From assembly GCA_033961575.1 (NCBI GenBank), contig CM066727.1:155047434-155111433 (forward strand): DNA of 64,000 bases, in the 5' to 3' direction. This DNA is from Aselliscus stoliczkanus (taxonomy: Eukaryota > Chordata > Mammalia > Chiroptera > Hipposideridae). Below, piece by piece: positions 1-15,704 of this stretch (the stretch's first letter is position 1; every line of letters starts with the position of its first letter). The notes beneath the pieces are model-generated. The model saw nothing but the letters and a program-made list of their open reading frames with translations. It searched no databases and was not told the DNA's origin. A program made the position numbers and the translations under genes.

Positions 1-193
1 GCAATACGTCCTGACAAGTCTTGGGGCCCAGCGCTGCAGCTTGAGGGATTTTTCCAGGAGGGGCAGGGCCCTCCCTCAGCCCTCTCAAAGTGGCCTGCAG
101 ACCCTCCCTTCCCTTTTCCTGGGGAGTTAGTTCGCTCTTAGAGCTCCTGGGGATGACCGCTGGCAAGGATTCATCCACTGCAGAGGAAGTGGA

Positions 194-199
194 TTTATT
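194..199 (-). terminator. AATAAA polyadenylation signal of AQP2
   Basis: Canonical AATAAA on the minus strand, about 605 bases beyond the AQP2 stop codon. It is the only canonical signal between the stop and the left edge that I found. Cleavage would fall near 170-185. Confidence 0.55.
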
Positions 200-804
200 G
201 CAGTGTGGGAGGGGTGATGTTCAAGGATGGTAGCGGGAGGTCACCAGCCAGTGTACACTTGTACCACCACAGACACACCCGCTCAGCCTTGGGTGCATGC
301 ACAATCCTGCATCTGGGGACAGAGAGGCGCTCCGGGATGAACACACACTTGCACACTAGCAAAACCCCAAGTCCAGAAACCCTAAGGTGGGGTCTGTATA
401 CTTTGACCCTCCTACCCCACCCAGTGGGGGGGGCGGGGAGAGGGGAGGGCAGGCTCTCCAGAACCTGCCTCTGACGGCTCACCAGCTCTCCTTCCCCAGC
501 TCGGTCCCCAAGTCCCCAAATTGCTGCCAGGGGCTAAAGGGTCCATAATTCACCCACCAGCAGCCTCTGGACAGGGGTCTGCCATGCTCACCGCTAGCCC
601 CCGCAGCCCGGTAGGGCCGTGCCCTCCTGGAAGCAGCTACTCTGCACTGGGGGCCAACTCTGGACCCAGGGGAAAGAGAGGCGGGTGGGCCCTTCTGCCT
701 CAAACCGGGCCCAGCGGGGGTGGCGGGTGCCCCGGGGCCCGCAGGCGGCTGCTTCGAGCTCCCCCGAGCCTGGGGCCGGGCCGTCGGGGCCGGGCCCGGG
801 GCGC
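200..804 (-). other. AQP2: AQP2 3' untranslated region
   Basis: Non-coding sequence between the AQP2 stop codon and the AATAAA at 194-199. It has no interspersed repeat that I recognise. Its extent is inferred from the first canonical polyadenylation signal; longer 3' UTR isoforms are known for human AQP2 and could continue left of the window. Confidence 0.55.
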
Positions 805-1964
<1,160 letters not shown>

Positions 1965-2347
1965 CTACAATGGAAGGTGGGGGTCAGAGAGAGAAGGGAG
2001 GCGAGTACTGGGCAGGGAGTCCTTATAGCCCTCTCCAGTGCTTGACCTCAACCTAAAGCATGTCCATTCCACGGACAATTAAGTTCATGTAATATTTACA
2101 AGGCTCTATATTCATTTGAAGCTGGAGCGATATGTGTCCCTTTGGGGTATCTGACAGTCAAGCCCTCTGGGGTGTGTCTGTCCCTCTTGGGAGTTCTGTG
2201 TATCTGTCCCCCTGAGGGGTCTTTGTGTCTATCATTTTTGGGCATTCTATGTATCTGTCTTTAGAGTGGTCTGTGTGTCTGTTTCTTTGGGGGCAAGTCT
2301 ATGTGTCTGCTCCTCCAGAGAGGCTGGAGCCAGTGACCATGACCTAC
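1965..2347 (-). other. AQP2 intron 2
   Basis: 383-base intron. At about 2150-2300 there is a degenerate tandem pattern built on TGTGTCTGT/GTATCTGTC, spaced roughly 30-40 bases, which looks like a decayed minisatellite. No other feature was seen. Confidence 0.75.
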
Positions 2348-2512
2348 CCCAAGGAGGTGGCCCAGGGCCACAGAGAAGCCAATGGAGAGCGCGGGGGTGC
2401 CCAGGTTGTCTCCACGGCGTTCATCGGTGGAGGCAAAGATGCAGAGAACCAGCTGCAAGGTCAGGAAAAGCTCCACAGTGACAGCCTGGCCAGCTGTGGC
2501 GTTGTTGTTGAG
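2348..2512 (-). CDS. AQP2: AQP2 coding exon 2 (residues 121-175)
   Basis: Second coding exon, 55 codons, phase 0 at both ends (acceptor ...CTCCAG, donor GTAGGTC). It encodes the extracellular loop C, spans 4 and 5, and ends with GHLLG, where His172 is a selectivity-filter residue typical of water-specific aquaporins. Human AQP2 carries its N-glycosylation sequon at Asn123. Here residues 121-126 read L-N-N-N-A-T, so the only N-X-S/T sequon in the loop is at Asn124. The rest of the exon ([15 protein letters not shown] onward) is nearly identical to the human protein. Confidence 0.96.
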
Positions 2513-6465
<3,953 letters not shown>

Positions 6466-6489
6466 TCTAGGGAGGCTGGGCCATGGGCA

Positions 6490-6495
6490 TTTATA
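6490..6495 (-). promoter_or_regulatory. AQP2 TATA box
   Basis: TATAAA in the context CCCTATAAATG on the minus strand, 117 bases upstream of the AQP2 ATG. AQP2 is known to have a TATA-containing, collecting-duct-specific promoter, and position and orientation fit. Confidence 0.8.
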
Positions 6496-6519
6496 GGGTC
6501 CTTCCATCCTGGATTTGGA

Positions 6520-6550
6520 CACGTGGCGGGGAGGTGGAGTTTGGGCCAAT
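6520..6550 (-). promoter_or_regulatory. AQP2 proximal promoter: CACGTG E-box and inverted CCAAT
   Basis: A palindromic CACGTG at 6520-6525 and a CCAAT (ATTGG on the gene strand) at 6546-6550 lie 30-55 bases upstream of the TATA box. Both are standard proximal promoter elements; occupancy is inferred. Confidence 0.5.
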
Positions 6551-6663
6551 CCTCCTTTCCTCTATGGCTGCCCCCTGCCCCCACTCCCCACCCCTGCCCA
6601 CCACATGCCTATCACCTCATCTTGGCCTTCACAGCTGAATAATGTTCCCCATTAATGAGCTCC

Positions 6664-6681
6664 AGATAAGGACTGACGTCC
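6664..6681 (-). promoter_or_regulatory. AQP2 CRE-like site with adjacent GATA motif
   Basis: TGACGTCC (GGACGTCA on the gene strand) at 6674-6681 is a 7-of-8 match to the palindromic cAMP response element. It lies about 301-308 bases upstream of the AQP2 ATG, near where a functional CRE is described for human AQP2. AGATAAG at 6664-6670, three bases away, is a GATA-factor site. The pair fits cAMP/CREB control downstream of the vasopressin V2 receptor. Confidence 0.6.
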
Positions 6682-6699
6682 CCTGTTTTTCCGTGTTTG

Positions 6700-8608
6700 T
6701 TCCCTTGGTTACTCCAGGGCTGCTGCCCCAGGGCCTCCCCCTGCCCCCATCTACTCTGTGAATAGGGCTCTGTAGGGGATTATGCCAAACCCCTTCTCTC
6801 TGGCTCAAACTGTTGGCCAAGGCAGGGGCAACACTTTACCCAAAACTAACCACGAGAGAGGATGTCAAGGCTACCCATTCTAGTGACTGGGAAGTTCTTC
6901 CTGTTGTCTGACTCCAACTATTTCTTCTTGAAAGGGATGGAAAACAACTGGTTGGCTTGTGACGCAAACCTTCCAAAACATAAAGGCTTTGTGTCTCTTC
7001 AGTGCTCGCTTTCTTGCAGTCAATCACCCATAAGTCATTATTAAGCTTCACCTCCTCCCTGGAACCCCAGCTGAATAGCAGCTCCCATAGCCTGGAGGTA
7101 GGGGGGGTGGTTTCCGTGGCATTGGGACCCTGGCCCTGGGTGATGGAGTCAACCCTGGGTCGGCTGAGCAAGCTGTGGGCTTCCATTCCGGCCTCACCGT
7201 CTATCTTTGTGAATCCTTTCTTGTCTGTCTCTGTAAAAAGGGAATAACAAACCTACCTTATCGGATTTGGGTTTGGATTAAATGAAATAATGTATATAAG
7301 GTGCTCAGAGCAGCACCTGGCCCACAGTAAGCCATCAGTATCAGCTATTATTAACAGTATTATTATACTCTGAGGGGGAGAACGGGTCTCCCCAAACTCA
7401 CATGTTAGGGTTCCAGAAGCTGTGACAGGCTCTAGGCACCCCCTGGAGCTCAGAGCCAAGCAGGGCTCCGAGGGAGGACATTTCTGTGGGGCAGTGAGCT
7501 GTGCAGGGTCAGGGAGGCTGCAATGCTCCATAATGACTCTCCAGCCATGGGGCCCACTCAGCCCAGCAATGGGCAATGGCCCCTCCTACCATCAATGCTG
7601 CTCTGGCCCGGGGTCTAGGAGATGTTTAGGTCTGAGAATCCCTGTGCCCCATGCCCTATTCCTGAGGATGAAAAGGTAGGGTCAGGCTCATAGCGTGGTC
7701 AGGAGAGCTGGCTCCTGGACCCTGCTCTATCTCCTGGCCAGCAGGTCCCCAGAAATGGAAATCTGAACAGGATTGGAGACTGTAGCGTGGAGCCCCTTTG
7801 TTGTATCATCGGGGTACATTGAGGCCCAGGGAGAGCAAGTGACTCATCCAAAGTGGTCCTGAAAGCTGGTGGCTGAGCTGGGACTGGAACCTGATCTGGA
7901 GCGTTCCCTCACACCCTGCACTGCCAAATCACACTCTGGGCCTCAGTTTCCTTGTCCGGACAATGAGAGTAATGATGCCCACCCTACAACGTCGTTTTGA
8001 GGATGGAGTAAAATAATGAGTGGGAAAGTATTTTGCAATTGAGAATGCATCATCCAAATATATATCGGGACTTGTGAATCCTGCTGGTGAGGAGGAAGTA
8101 AGAGAGGAAAGAAGAAAGAAGAAAATGACCCAAACAGCACAGAAGCTCCAAAAAAGCAGGGATTCTTCGGGGGTTTGTTTTCTGATGGATTTCCAGTGCC
8201 TAGAACAGTGCCTGACACACAGGTAGATGCTCAACTATCTCCTGAATGAAGATCACTTCCATCCACCCCTGTCTTCAGCAAGAGGCTGAGATGAATCCTG
8301 AGGGACTGAAGTCTGGGAAGGGCATGGACTCCATTTTCCCCCTGCCCAACTGCCCACTCTGAGTCTGGCACCCAGTGGATTTCCAATGACTTCAGGCAAA
8401 GCTCCTTCCTGGACCTGCCAGCCCTCCTCTCATTTTCCATGGCACAGCTCTTACCTGGCACCCTGGTTCTCTGCCTTGAGCCATACCTCCACAACCTTAG
8501 GCATTCCAAATGCTCTAGGAAGACATTTAGAGAGAGGGAGAGATTGCTCACTTTCTGGTCTGGTCCCAAGTCTGGGAGGCGGGGAGGGCACCAACCATTA
8601 TGGGGCCC
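6700..8608. other. Intergenic: AQP2 upstream flank with ancient repeats
   Basis: No gene seen. MIR-like segments lie at about 7190-7360, 7785-7905 (minus) and 7905-8030 (plus), recognised by the core 'cctcagtttcc..tgtaaaa' and 'gtgctcagagcagcacctggc' motifs. A piece resembling an L2 3' end lies at about 8160-8250. Any distal AQP2 enhancer here is not identifiable by eye. Confidence 0.6.
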
Positions 8609-8620
8609 CTACTCTTTGCC

Positions 8621-8725
8621 TTTTTTTTTTTTTTGAGGCCAGTGTCACTGGCCCTCATATGTGGGACCGAACCAGGGCCGCTGGCTTCCCAAGCCAGCAC
8701 TTAACCACCGCGCCACTCGGCCGGC
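8621..8725 (-). mobile_element. Short tRNA-headed SINE (type A)
   Basis: Poly(T) at 8621-8634, then the reverse complement of the short SINE: body GAGGGCCAGTGACACTG, B box GGTTCGGTCC-like, A box TGGCGCGGTGGTTAAG, head GCCGGCCGAG. It is flanked by the duplication CTACTCTTTGCC at 8609-8620 and 8725-8736. Confidence 0.9.
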
Positions 8726-8889
8726 TACTCTTTGCCTTTGAGCCAGGGAGGAAGGTGTTCCTGTCAGAGCCACGGGGTTCAAACCCTGCTTCCTGGGGGG
8801 CAGTGAAGCTCCTCCAGGAAGGGCTGTGTTTTGTCTACAGTGTCTTTATGAGGTCCAAGTTGCCATTAATTGTATGATGCACTGTTAAT

Positions 8890-9165
8890 CAGAGTATGAC
8901 AAAAATGCTTTCTTGGAGATGGGCGGCAGTGATGGTTGCACAACAATGTGAATGTACTTAATACCACTGAACTGTGCACTTAAAAATGGTTAGGAGGGTT
9001 GGCGGAGTGGCGCAGTGGTTAAGCGCTGGTTTCGGAAGCCAGCGGCTCCGGTTCGGGTCCCACAAGTGAGGGCCAGCGACACTGCCCTCAAAAAAAAAAA
9101 AAAATGGTTAGGATACTAAGCTTTATGTTATATGTACTTTACCACAATTAAAAATAATTTTAAAA
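8890..9165 (+). mobile_element. L1 3' fragment split by a SINE
   Basis: The sequence reads like the 3' end of an old mammalian L1: 'gatggttgcacaacaatgtgaatgtacttaa' then, after the SINE at 8996-9100, 'ctttatgttatatgtactttaccacaatta'. No open frame. Confidence 0.6.
8996..9100 (+). mobile_element. Short tRNA-headed SINE (type A)
   Basis: Head GGCGGAGTGGCGCAGTGGTT, B box GGTTCGGGTCC, body to CACTGCCCTC and poly(A). It is bounded by the perfect 13-base duplication AAAATGGTTAGGA at 8983-8995 and 9101-9113. Confidence 0.92.
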
Positions 9166-9404
9166 AGTGAGTAAAGGAAAATGACCTGAAAATGCTTTCT
9201 TATCAATTTTTATTTTGTACTTATCAGAAGACGACCTTTAGGTTTACTTAGATATCAGTTTTTAAGTAAAAATCACTCTCATGAATGTGTAAAAAAGGAA
9301 ATTATAGGCAAAACAAATTGGCTAAAGTACAGTTGACCCTAGAACAACACGGGTTTGAATTGTACAGGTCCACTTACACATGGATTTTTTTCAATAAATA
9401 CTTT

Positions 9405-9522
9405 TTTTTTCTTTTTTTTTTTTTTTTTGAGGGCAGTGTCACTGGCCCTCATATGTGGGACCCGAACCGGGGCCGCTGGCGTCCCAAGCCAGCACTTAAC
9501 CACCGCGCCACTCAGCCGGCCC
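9405..9522 (-). mobile_element. Short tRNA-headed SINE (type A), nested in MER2-type element
   Basis: Poly(T), reversed body and head ending GCCGGCCC. It is flanked by the duplication AATAAATACTTT at 9393-9404 and from 9523. It has landed inside the DNA transposon's left arm. Confidence 0.92.
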
Positions 9523-9721
9523 AATAAATACTTTAAATGTACTTTTTCTTCCTTATAATTAACATTTTATTTTCTCTAGATTACTTCATTATAAGAATAT
9601 AGTATATAATGGATACAACATGCAGAATATGTCTTAACTGATTATTTCTGATATTGATAAGGCTTCAGGCCAACATAGGCTATTATTAGTTTAAGTTTTG
9701 AGGGAGTCAAAGATATATGTG

Positions 9722-9880
9722 AAGAGCTGGCCGAATGGCTCAGTTGGTTAAGAGCTCGCTCAAGAGTGCGAGCCGAGCTCTGAGCAACAGCAGTTCGATG
9801 CCCAGCCCGAGCTGAGCAGCCGCTGAGCTGCCAACAGGTAGCAGGATGGCTCAGCTAAAAAAAACCCAAAAAACAAAAAA
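9722..9880 (+). mobile_element. tRNA-headed SINE (type C), nested in MER2-type element
   Basis: The head GCTGGCCGAATGGCTCAGTT GGTTAAGAGC differs from type A. The middle holds the GAGCTCTGAGCAACAGCAGTTCGATGC segment, and the element ends GGATGGCTCAGCT plus A-rich tail. The duplication AGATATATGTG lies at 9711-9721 and 9881-9891. A close relative is at 49820-49961. Confidence 0.88.
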
Positions 9881-9959
9881 AGATATATGTGGATTTTTAA
9901 CTGTGCAGGAGGTTGGCAGCCCTAACCCCGCATTGTTCAAGGGTCAACTGCAGTCCTAA

Positions 9960-11000
9960 AATTTCTTCACATTCAAAGTCCAACTTTCCTAAATCCCATT
10001 TTGATTCAGAGTCCCCAGTGTTTTTCTACACAGTGTCACTCTCTATGCCATCAGGAATGTAGTGAAACACCATTTGTTACAAGATTATCCATTGTTGTTT
10101 CCAGAATTTCTCTCTAAGCCTCAGATGCTCATTCTATAAACTTTATTGCATGTGTTTTCTTGCTTCACATGTGACTGGCAATCATGTTGCCCTTTTCTCA
10201 ATAATAAAACATACCACAGTTTCATCTACATATGGGGCTCTTCCTTTCTTAGGTTTCAGAAAACACCTGGGTGTTATTTTGCAAGAAAATATGGAATTGT
10301 TCTTCAGTGGTAACTATTTGCTTCACTAATATCAAATTCTTGCTGTGCTATTCTGTTTCCCCACCTTTGTGTATACACAATAGCTCTGTTAAACTGCTAA
10401 ACCACAGTGTAACCTTTTTGAAGACATTTAAATAGCAGGAACAGATGCAGGAATGAGAAGGCATGGGACTCACCTGACCAAGTTGAAGTATGTGCAGGTA
10501 GACAACCACTCCCACCTGCTCTAAGCCACCGCGATTCAGCTTCAGCTTCAGGTGTACAGTGCAGTGGTTAGGCACCTATCTACACAGTCCATTCAGTGGT
10601 CTCCGTAATAAGACCAGTGCCCATCTGACACCATACAAAATCTTTACAGCATTGTTGATTATAATCCCCAAACTGAACTAATGAAAAATAAAAATAAATA
10701 AAAGGACAGGGAAATAGAATAAAAGACCAATACAAGAATGTGTCATTGAGTTTGCCACCACTGCGGGTTACTAATTACTGGGTCCCCCAGAACCTCCCTG
10801 GACACCTACCAATGTGCATCTCAGAACCATCCACCAGGAAAATAAAAGGGGGGAGGCACTTTATTTATAAGTTTCTACCTCCCATTGCTTAAAAAAAAAA
10901 AGACACCATGATTGTAAGAGACTTTGAAATGAGAAAAAGAAGGGTACATCTTAGAATTGATGAAATGTAGCAGTTATAATATGAAACATGTATTTAGTGC
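9960..11000. other. Intergenic, AT-rich; L1 3' UTR piece
   Basis: No gene. About 10535-10685 is a minus-strand fragment of L1 3' UTR ('cttcaggtgtacagtgcagtggttaggcacc' ... 'catacaaaatctttacagcattgttgattataatcccc'), matching the fuller copy at 55160-55290. The remainder has no recognisable structure. Confidence 0.6.
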
Positions 11001-11195
11001 TCATCTGTCATGCACAGCTCTAGACATTCCTACATGTATTAACTCTCTTAATCTTCACAGCAATCCTATGAGCTAAATATTATCATCCCATTTTTTAGAG
11101 ATGAGGAAAATGAGGCAGAGAGAGGTTAAGTAACTTCTCAGAGGTCACACAACTAGTGTAGAGGCAGAATTAGGACCCCAGAAGTCTGGCTTTAA
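11000..11195 (-). repeat. MIR element
   Basis: Classic MIR text: 'ttaatcttcacagcaatcctatgagctaaatattatcatcccattttttagagatgaggaaaatgaggcagagagaggttaagtaac' followed by 'aggtcacacaactagt'. Orientation is assigned from the usual consensus with modest certainty. Confidence 0.75.
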
Positions 11196-11753
11196 GAGGA
11201 CTTTTTGATTGTGAAAGTGAATCCCTACCTCACCCCCGAAATAATCAGGATGGGAAAGAAGTGAGAAAGAATGGTAAAGGACTGAATAATAAAGAAACAG
11301 GGATCTGGGTGATGTTGGCTAGTGGCTTGAAGGAGGGGGCTGGGCCCCTGGAAAAGTGGAGGTAAGAAAAGGGTGTCTGTGGGGAGCTGGGCCAATGAGG
11401 ATGCCCCATGTGGGAGCACAGTGATGGAATTCAGGACCTGTGCTGCCTGACAGCTGATGTGAGGTGCATTTCCTCCTCTGAGCTGAGCACTGTAAATGCC
11501 CTCAGTTCTCTCCCCAAGGTAGGTAAACATGGGTCATATGCCACAGCCTATGAGGCTGGAATGTTGGAGAAAGAGGGAGTAGGGACAGAGCAGATCCACA
11601 GTTGGGTGAAGTGGGACAAAGTGAAGAGAGCAGACCCAGCTGGTAGGAGAGGTGGGAGGTTGGGGCTTACGCCCCTCAGGAACCCTGAGAAGTATTTGTA
11701 GGTTGTTGGATCCATGTAGTCTGGAACAGAGTTCAAGCCATGGATTTCTATGT

Positions 11754-11948
11754 AGGGGTTGCCAGATAAAATACAGGATGCCCAGGTAAGTTTGAATTTC
11801 AGATAAATAATACATTTTTTTTAGCATAAGTAATTCCAAGCAATATATGGGACATACTTATACTGAAGAGAAAAAAAAAGATTCATTATTTGAAATTGAA
11901 ATTGAACTCGGTGTCCTGTATTTTTATTTACTAAATCTGGCAACCCTA
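11754..11948. mobile_element. Palindromic hAT-like MITE
   Basis: The two halves are inverted copies: GGGTTGCCAGATAAAATACAGG at the left and CTGTATTTTTATTTACTAAATC...GGCAACCCT at the right, with AGTTTGAATTTCAG / GAAATTGAAATTGAACT and TAATAC / ATTCATTA pairing further in. The flanking 8-base duplication TTCTATGT (11746-11753 and 11949-11956) is the target-site length of hAT transposases. A second copy, split by an LTR, lies at 35826-36516. Confidence 0.75.
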
Positions 11949-12004
11949 TTCTATGTGAAAGCGAAGAGGGGACCCAGAGGACTAATGGCCTGGGGATATC
12001 TGGG

Positions 12005-12165
12005 TTTCAAACTAAATCCTCACAAGGACTTTTGGAGATGAGTCTTCTTAGCCCCATTTGACACAGGAGGAAACTGAGGCAGAGAGGTTATAAAGCTTTC
12101 CCAGTACCACGAGGCTGGTAAGTAGCAGAGACAAGGTCTGCCCAATGCAGATTGTCAGGCTTTGC
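12005..12165 (-). repeat. MIR element
   Basis: 'cccatttgacacaggaggaaactgaggcagagaggttataaagctttcccagtaccacgaggctggtaagtagcagagac' is MIR sequence. Confidence 0.7.
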
Positions 12166-12517
12166 CCCAGTGACTGGCTGACTTCGTCCTCTAGACCGCA
12201 GCTCAAAGGCCAGATGGTCCTGATAGCCGAGGCCCAGGGGGAGGCAGAGAAGGTAGAAGGTCCAGGCTCTGGGGAGACACAAAGAGCTTCCTGCAGTCTC
12301 TTTCCCCCATGGAGTGGACCCCAGGGATGAAGAAGATGGGAACTCACCTAACCTCCCATGGGTCCCTGCTGCCCACAGGACAAGGCTGGCCTGGAGCTTG
12401 GCATGTCCTCCTTTCGTCGGCTTCATCTTTGGGCCCTGATACATGTTGTTCCCTCAACCTTATAACATGTGTCACCACCATTTTCTCATGGCTAACTCTT
12501 CCTCAGACTCCAGGCCA

Positions 12518-12770
12518 GTGACTTTCAAACCTTTTTGATCAAGACTTGCAGGAAGAAATATATTTAACATCCTAATCCATAAACACTATCTGTATAGAAG
12601 AATAGAGAGTTAACTAAAACTCATATTTCACAAAGCAGTATTTCCTAAATGTGATGTTTTAAATTCTTCTACTCTATTTCACTAAAAAAGAAATTCAGGT
12701 CACAACTACTAAATCGATTCATGACCCACTAATGGGTTGCCATTCACAGTTTGAAAAACAATGCTTTCAA
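12518..12770. mobile_element. hAT-Charlie-type non-autonomous element
   Basis: The ends are imperfect inverted copies: 'gactttcaaacctttttgatcaagacttgcagg' at the left and 'cattcacagtttgaaaaacaatgct' at the right. Near the right end, 'catgacccactaatgggttg' is typical of mammalian Charlie-group elements. No coding sequence. Confidence 0.65.
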
Positions 12771-12919
12771 CCCTAGTTTAAAATACGCTTTCTCCTTGGG
12801 GAGGGCTTCCTGTAGTCTTAATATCACACCCTCCACCCTCCCAGGACCATCACTAGTGGTGTGCCTTGCCATTTTGTGTCACTCAGAGGCTGGTAATTCT
12901 CCCTTCAGTGTCTTACTCC

Positions 12920-13045
12920 TCCTCTGGACTGCAAACTCCCAGAAGGCAGGGCATTATCTGGGTTTGCTCACCATTGCACCCCCATGCCTAGTACAGGGCC
13001 TGTCACATAATAGGTGCTCAATAAGTGTTTGTCAAGTGAATAGGT
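12920..13045 (+). repeat. L2 3'-end fragment
   Basis: 'ctgcaaactcccagaaggcagggcattatctg ... cctagtacagggcctgtcacataataggtgctcaataagtgtttg' is the conserved L2 3' end. Further pieces of the same kind lie at about 14310-14430, 16735-16845, 35050-35125, 38310-38400, 45420-45510 and 51735-51835. Confidence 0.65.
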
Positions 13046-13049
13046 GAGC

Positions 13050-15700
13050 AAAACCACCAGCTCTTGTCCTTGCAACCTACCTGTGCCTTGCTCCGCATCC
13101 CCTAGGTTGCAACCACATGGCATTCCTCAGGGACCTGATTGAGGAGAGCAGTTGATTCTCAGAGTGTGGGAGGAGAGAGGGAGTGTGTATTTGTGCGCTG
13201 GTGGAGTGAGGAGGGGTCAGGAACAAGTTTGTCTTCATTGGAAAAGGATTAGGTGTGAGTAAGGGGCTGGGGGCAGGGAGACCTTTCTCATAACCCTGCC
13301 CTGTGAAGTAATGAGTTCCCAGTTGCTTGGAGGAGTCCAAAAAATCTGTGCAAACACTGGGGAAGCTGTGGCAGGAGCTTATGCACACAGGGGAAGGTCG
13401 GACAAGATGACTCACGAGGTCCCATACAGCTCTGCAGGATGGAGAAGGCCTGGCTGCAGGTTAATAAAGCCTCCTTATGGGAGGGCAGCTGAGAGCCATT
13501 GTGGTCATTAGCAGGAGGGGAGACCAGCTGGGCAGAGGAAGCTACTGGACGGCATATTGCTCTTCCCTTGGCTGAGCTGTCCGTCACACCTGGAGGAGGA
13601 TGGCCAAGCAGAGGCCCCAAAGAGCTGAGGGTGCCTTGGTGGCCCCATGGCTCCCTGGCTTTCCACCCACCTTGGAAGCAGGGCTGGAGGGCAGAGAGGG
13701 AAGTATTTGGCAGCTGGCGCAGGAGAGTTGGTGTCTGCCCTACGGGGGAAAGAGGAGCTGCAAAGGCCAAGCTGGGATCATTACCAGAGAAGGGGTGGTA
13801 ACGAGCTGGAAGGGTTGTGGGCAGGGCCCTACCACCTTGTTCTTAAAGGTCACCCAAACCTGTTTGACTCTCCAGCAGCAGCAGCTGAACTGCCCTGACG
13901 CCCCAGTCCCTGCCTCCAGCATCCACGGGCTCCAGTGACTCTTTTCAGACTCTACGCAGAGTCCCTCTCCTCCCCCCATGCCACCAGGCTTACCTCCTCC
14001 CACCCTAATGCCACACCTCCTGTCCTTCCCAGGCTTCTGCCACGTCAGCCTCATGCCGCTCCATGCCCATCTGTTGTAGGAGGCATCGAGCTAGGCTCAC
14101 ACTTCTCTCCACCGGTCATTTCAGCACTGTGGTGACATGGGTACAAAACAACCCCATTTTATGGATTAGGGTAAGGGAGGCTCAAGGATGTGAAACTGGC
14201 CACCACATTCTCTGACCCCCCCCCCCCGTACTACCCCGTTCCCCCATACTTCCCCCCCGCCCCAGTACCCTGCTTCACCTCCATAACAGTGCAGATCATG
14301 CTGTCCTGGGTGACTTGTTTAAGCTCTGAGGGCAGGAACTGTATTGAATTCACCTTTGTAGTTCCAATACTTAACACGTGATTGGCATGGAGTAGACGCT
14401 CAAAAAATGTTTGTAGAATGAACTGTTTGCCCAAGTTGCTAAGAAGTAACTAAGCCATAATTCAAACTCAAATCTTCCTGGATCCCAACCCAGCCACACA
14501 CCCTTCACCTTCCTCCAGGAAGCCTTCCCGGACTTACTCAGGCTCCTAGGTGTTTGGGTGTGTTCGTATCCCCCACCCTCTGCCTCACACCCCCCTGAAG
14601 GCAGGTCCAGGGACAGTGTCTCAGCCTGGCTCTGGTCCTCCTGATCCCCCTAGCTCTGTTCCCAGAACCCAGGAGGAGTTCTGTGAATATGAGACGCCCA
14701 GGCCAGGAAAAGGAAGGACCCAGGAAAGAAAGGCCTCAGCACAAACCAGTAGTGTTTTCCTGCCTGTGGTCCCAGCCGCGGCCTCATGACTCCTGCTCAT
14801 CCAACAACAATTCAGTGTGGGGTTGGGCCTGCCAGCTTCTCCGGAGAGACAGCCCAGGCCTTGGTATTCTCCAGGGTGGGTCCAGGTGGGGCACCTGATC
14901 CTCTGCTCATTTTGCTGCAATTCAATATCAGCCTCCAATTTGCACGCTCTGCTGCCATCCTCCCCTCCTCCTTCCTCCGGCCTGGGCTGGGGGAAGGGAG
15001 AAGCGAGCTTCTAAGGGCCCCAGGGAATACTTCGGGCTGACTGCACACCTAGGCCTTGGGATGGAGGGAGTGCTGTGCCCACCAAGGAGCAGGCTAGGGG
15101 TGGACTCCAGTGCCACCCCTTAGGCTGCTGGCTGTGGAATCCAAAGCCACTCAGGCTCTTCAAGCTTCAGGGTGAACAAACACACGGGGAAAAGGACCTG
15201 TACATCGCGATGGTTCAAAACTATGAGTGGAGGCTTCCCCCAAGGGCTGAGGGCCCGTAGCTCTGGGAAATCCTTGTCTTATCTAAACACCCAACTTCTG
15301 GCTACAATGGTGGCCCATTCTCTCTGGTTCTAGCTGCTGAATGTCCGTTTCCCTGGGATTTTAGGGCACTTGAAACAGTTCATTGTATTTATTTATTCAT
15401 GCAACAAATAGTTATTGAGCACCAGCTGTGCGCCAATCTCTGTTCTAGGTTTTTAGATATATCAGGGAACAAAACTGACAAGTTTTGCAGGGTGGGGCTG
15501 ACCCTATGGGGCAGTTTATTAGATGACCCTTCTCAGCCTGTTCTCCTCCACTGTTCTCCTCCACTGAAAAGAGATGAAAAGAAATTGTAAATTTTAGAAA
15601 ATAATGTTGACTCTCGGATGTCACCTTTACCTGTGTCTTATCACACCACAGCTTGAATTTTAAGTCATTTATGTCAAATGGATGCAATGAAAAGTGTGTG
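13050..15700. other. Intergenic, no gene seen
   Basis: Mixed-composition DNA without a conserved frame. A C-rich run lies at 14217-14265, and MIR/L2 scraps lie near 14150-14200 and 14310-14430. Several open frames of 60-110 codons are not flanked by splice signals consistent with an exon and resemble no family I know. Confidence 0.5.
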
Positions 15701-15704
15701 CTGT

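Larger units (their letters stand above)
9330..9950. mobile_element. MER2/Tigger-type DNA transposon with two nested SINEs
   Basis: Inverted ends CAGTTGACCCTAGAACAACA at 9330 and TGTTCAAGGGTCAACTG ending 9950, with TA before the left end. The internal text (ATTTTTTTCAATAAATAC, GAATATAGTATATAATGGATAC, GTTTTGAGGGAGTCAAA) matches the non-autonomous pogo-group elements common in mammals. It is interrupted by a type A SINE (9405-9522) and a type C SINE (9722-9880). Non-coding. The family name is from memory of the terminal sequence. Confidence 0.8.
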
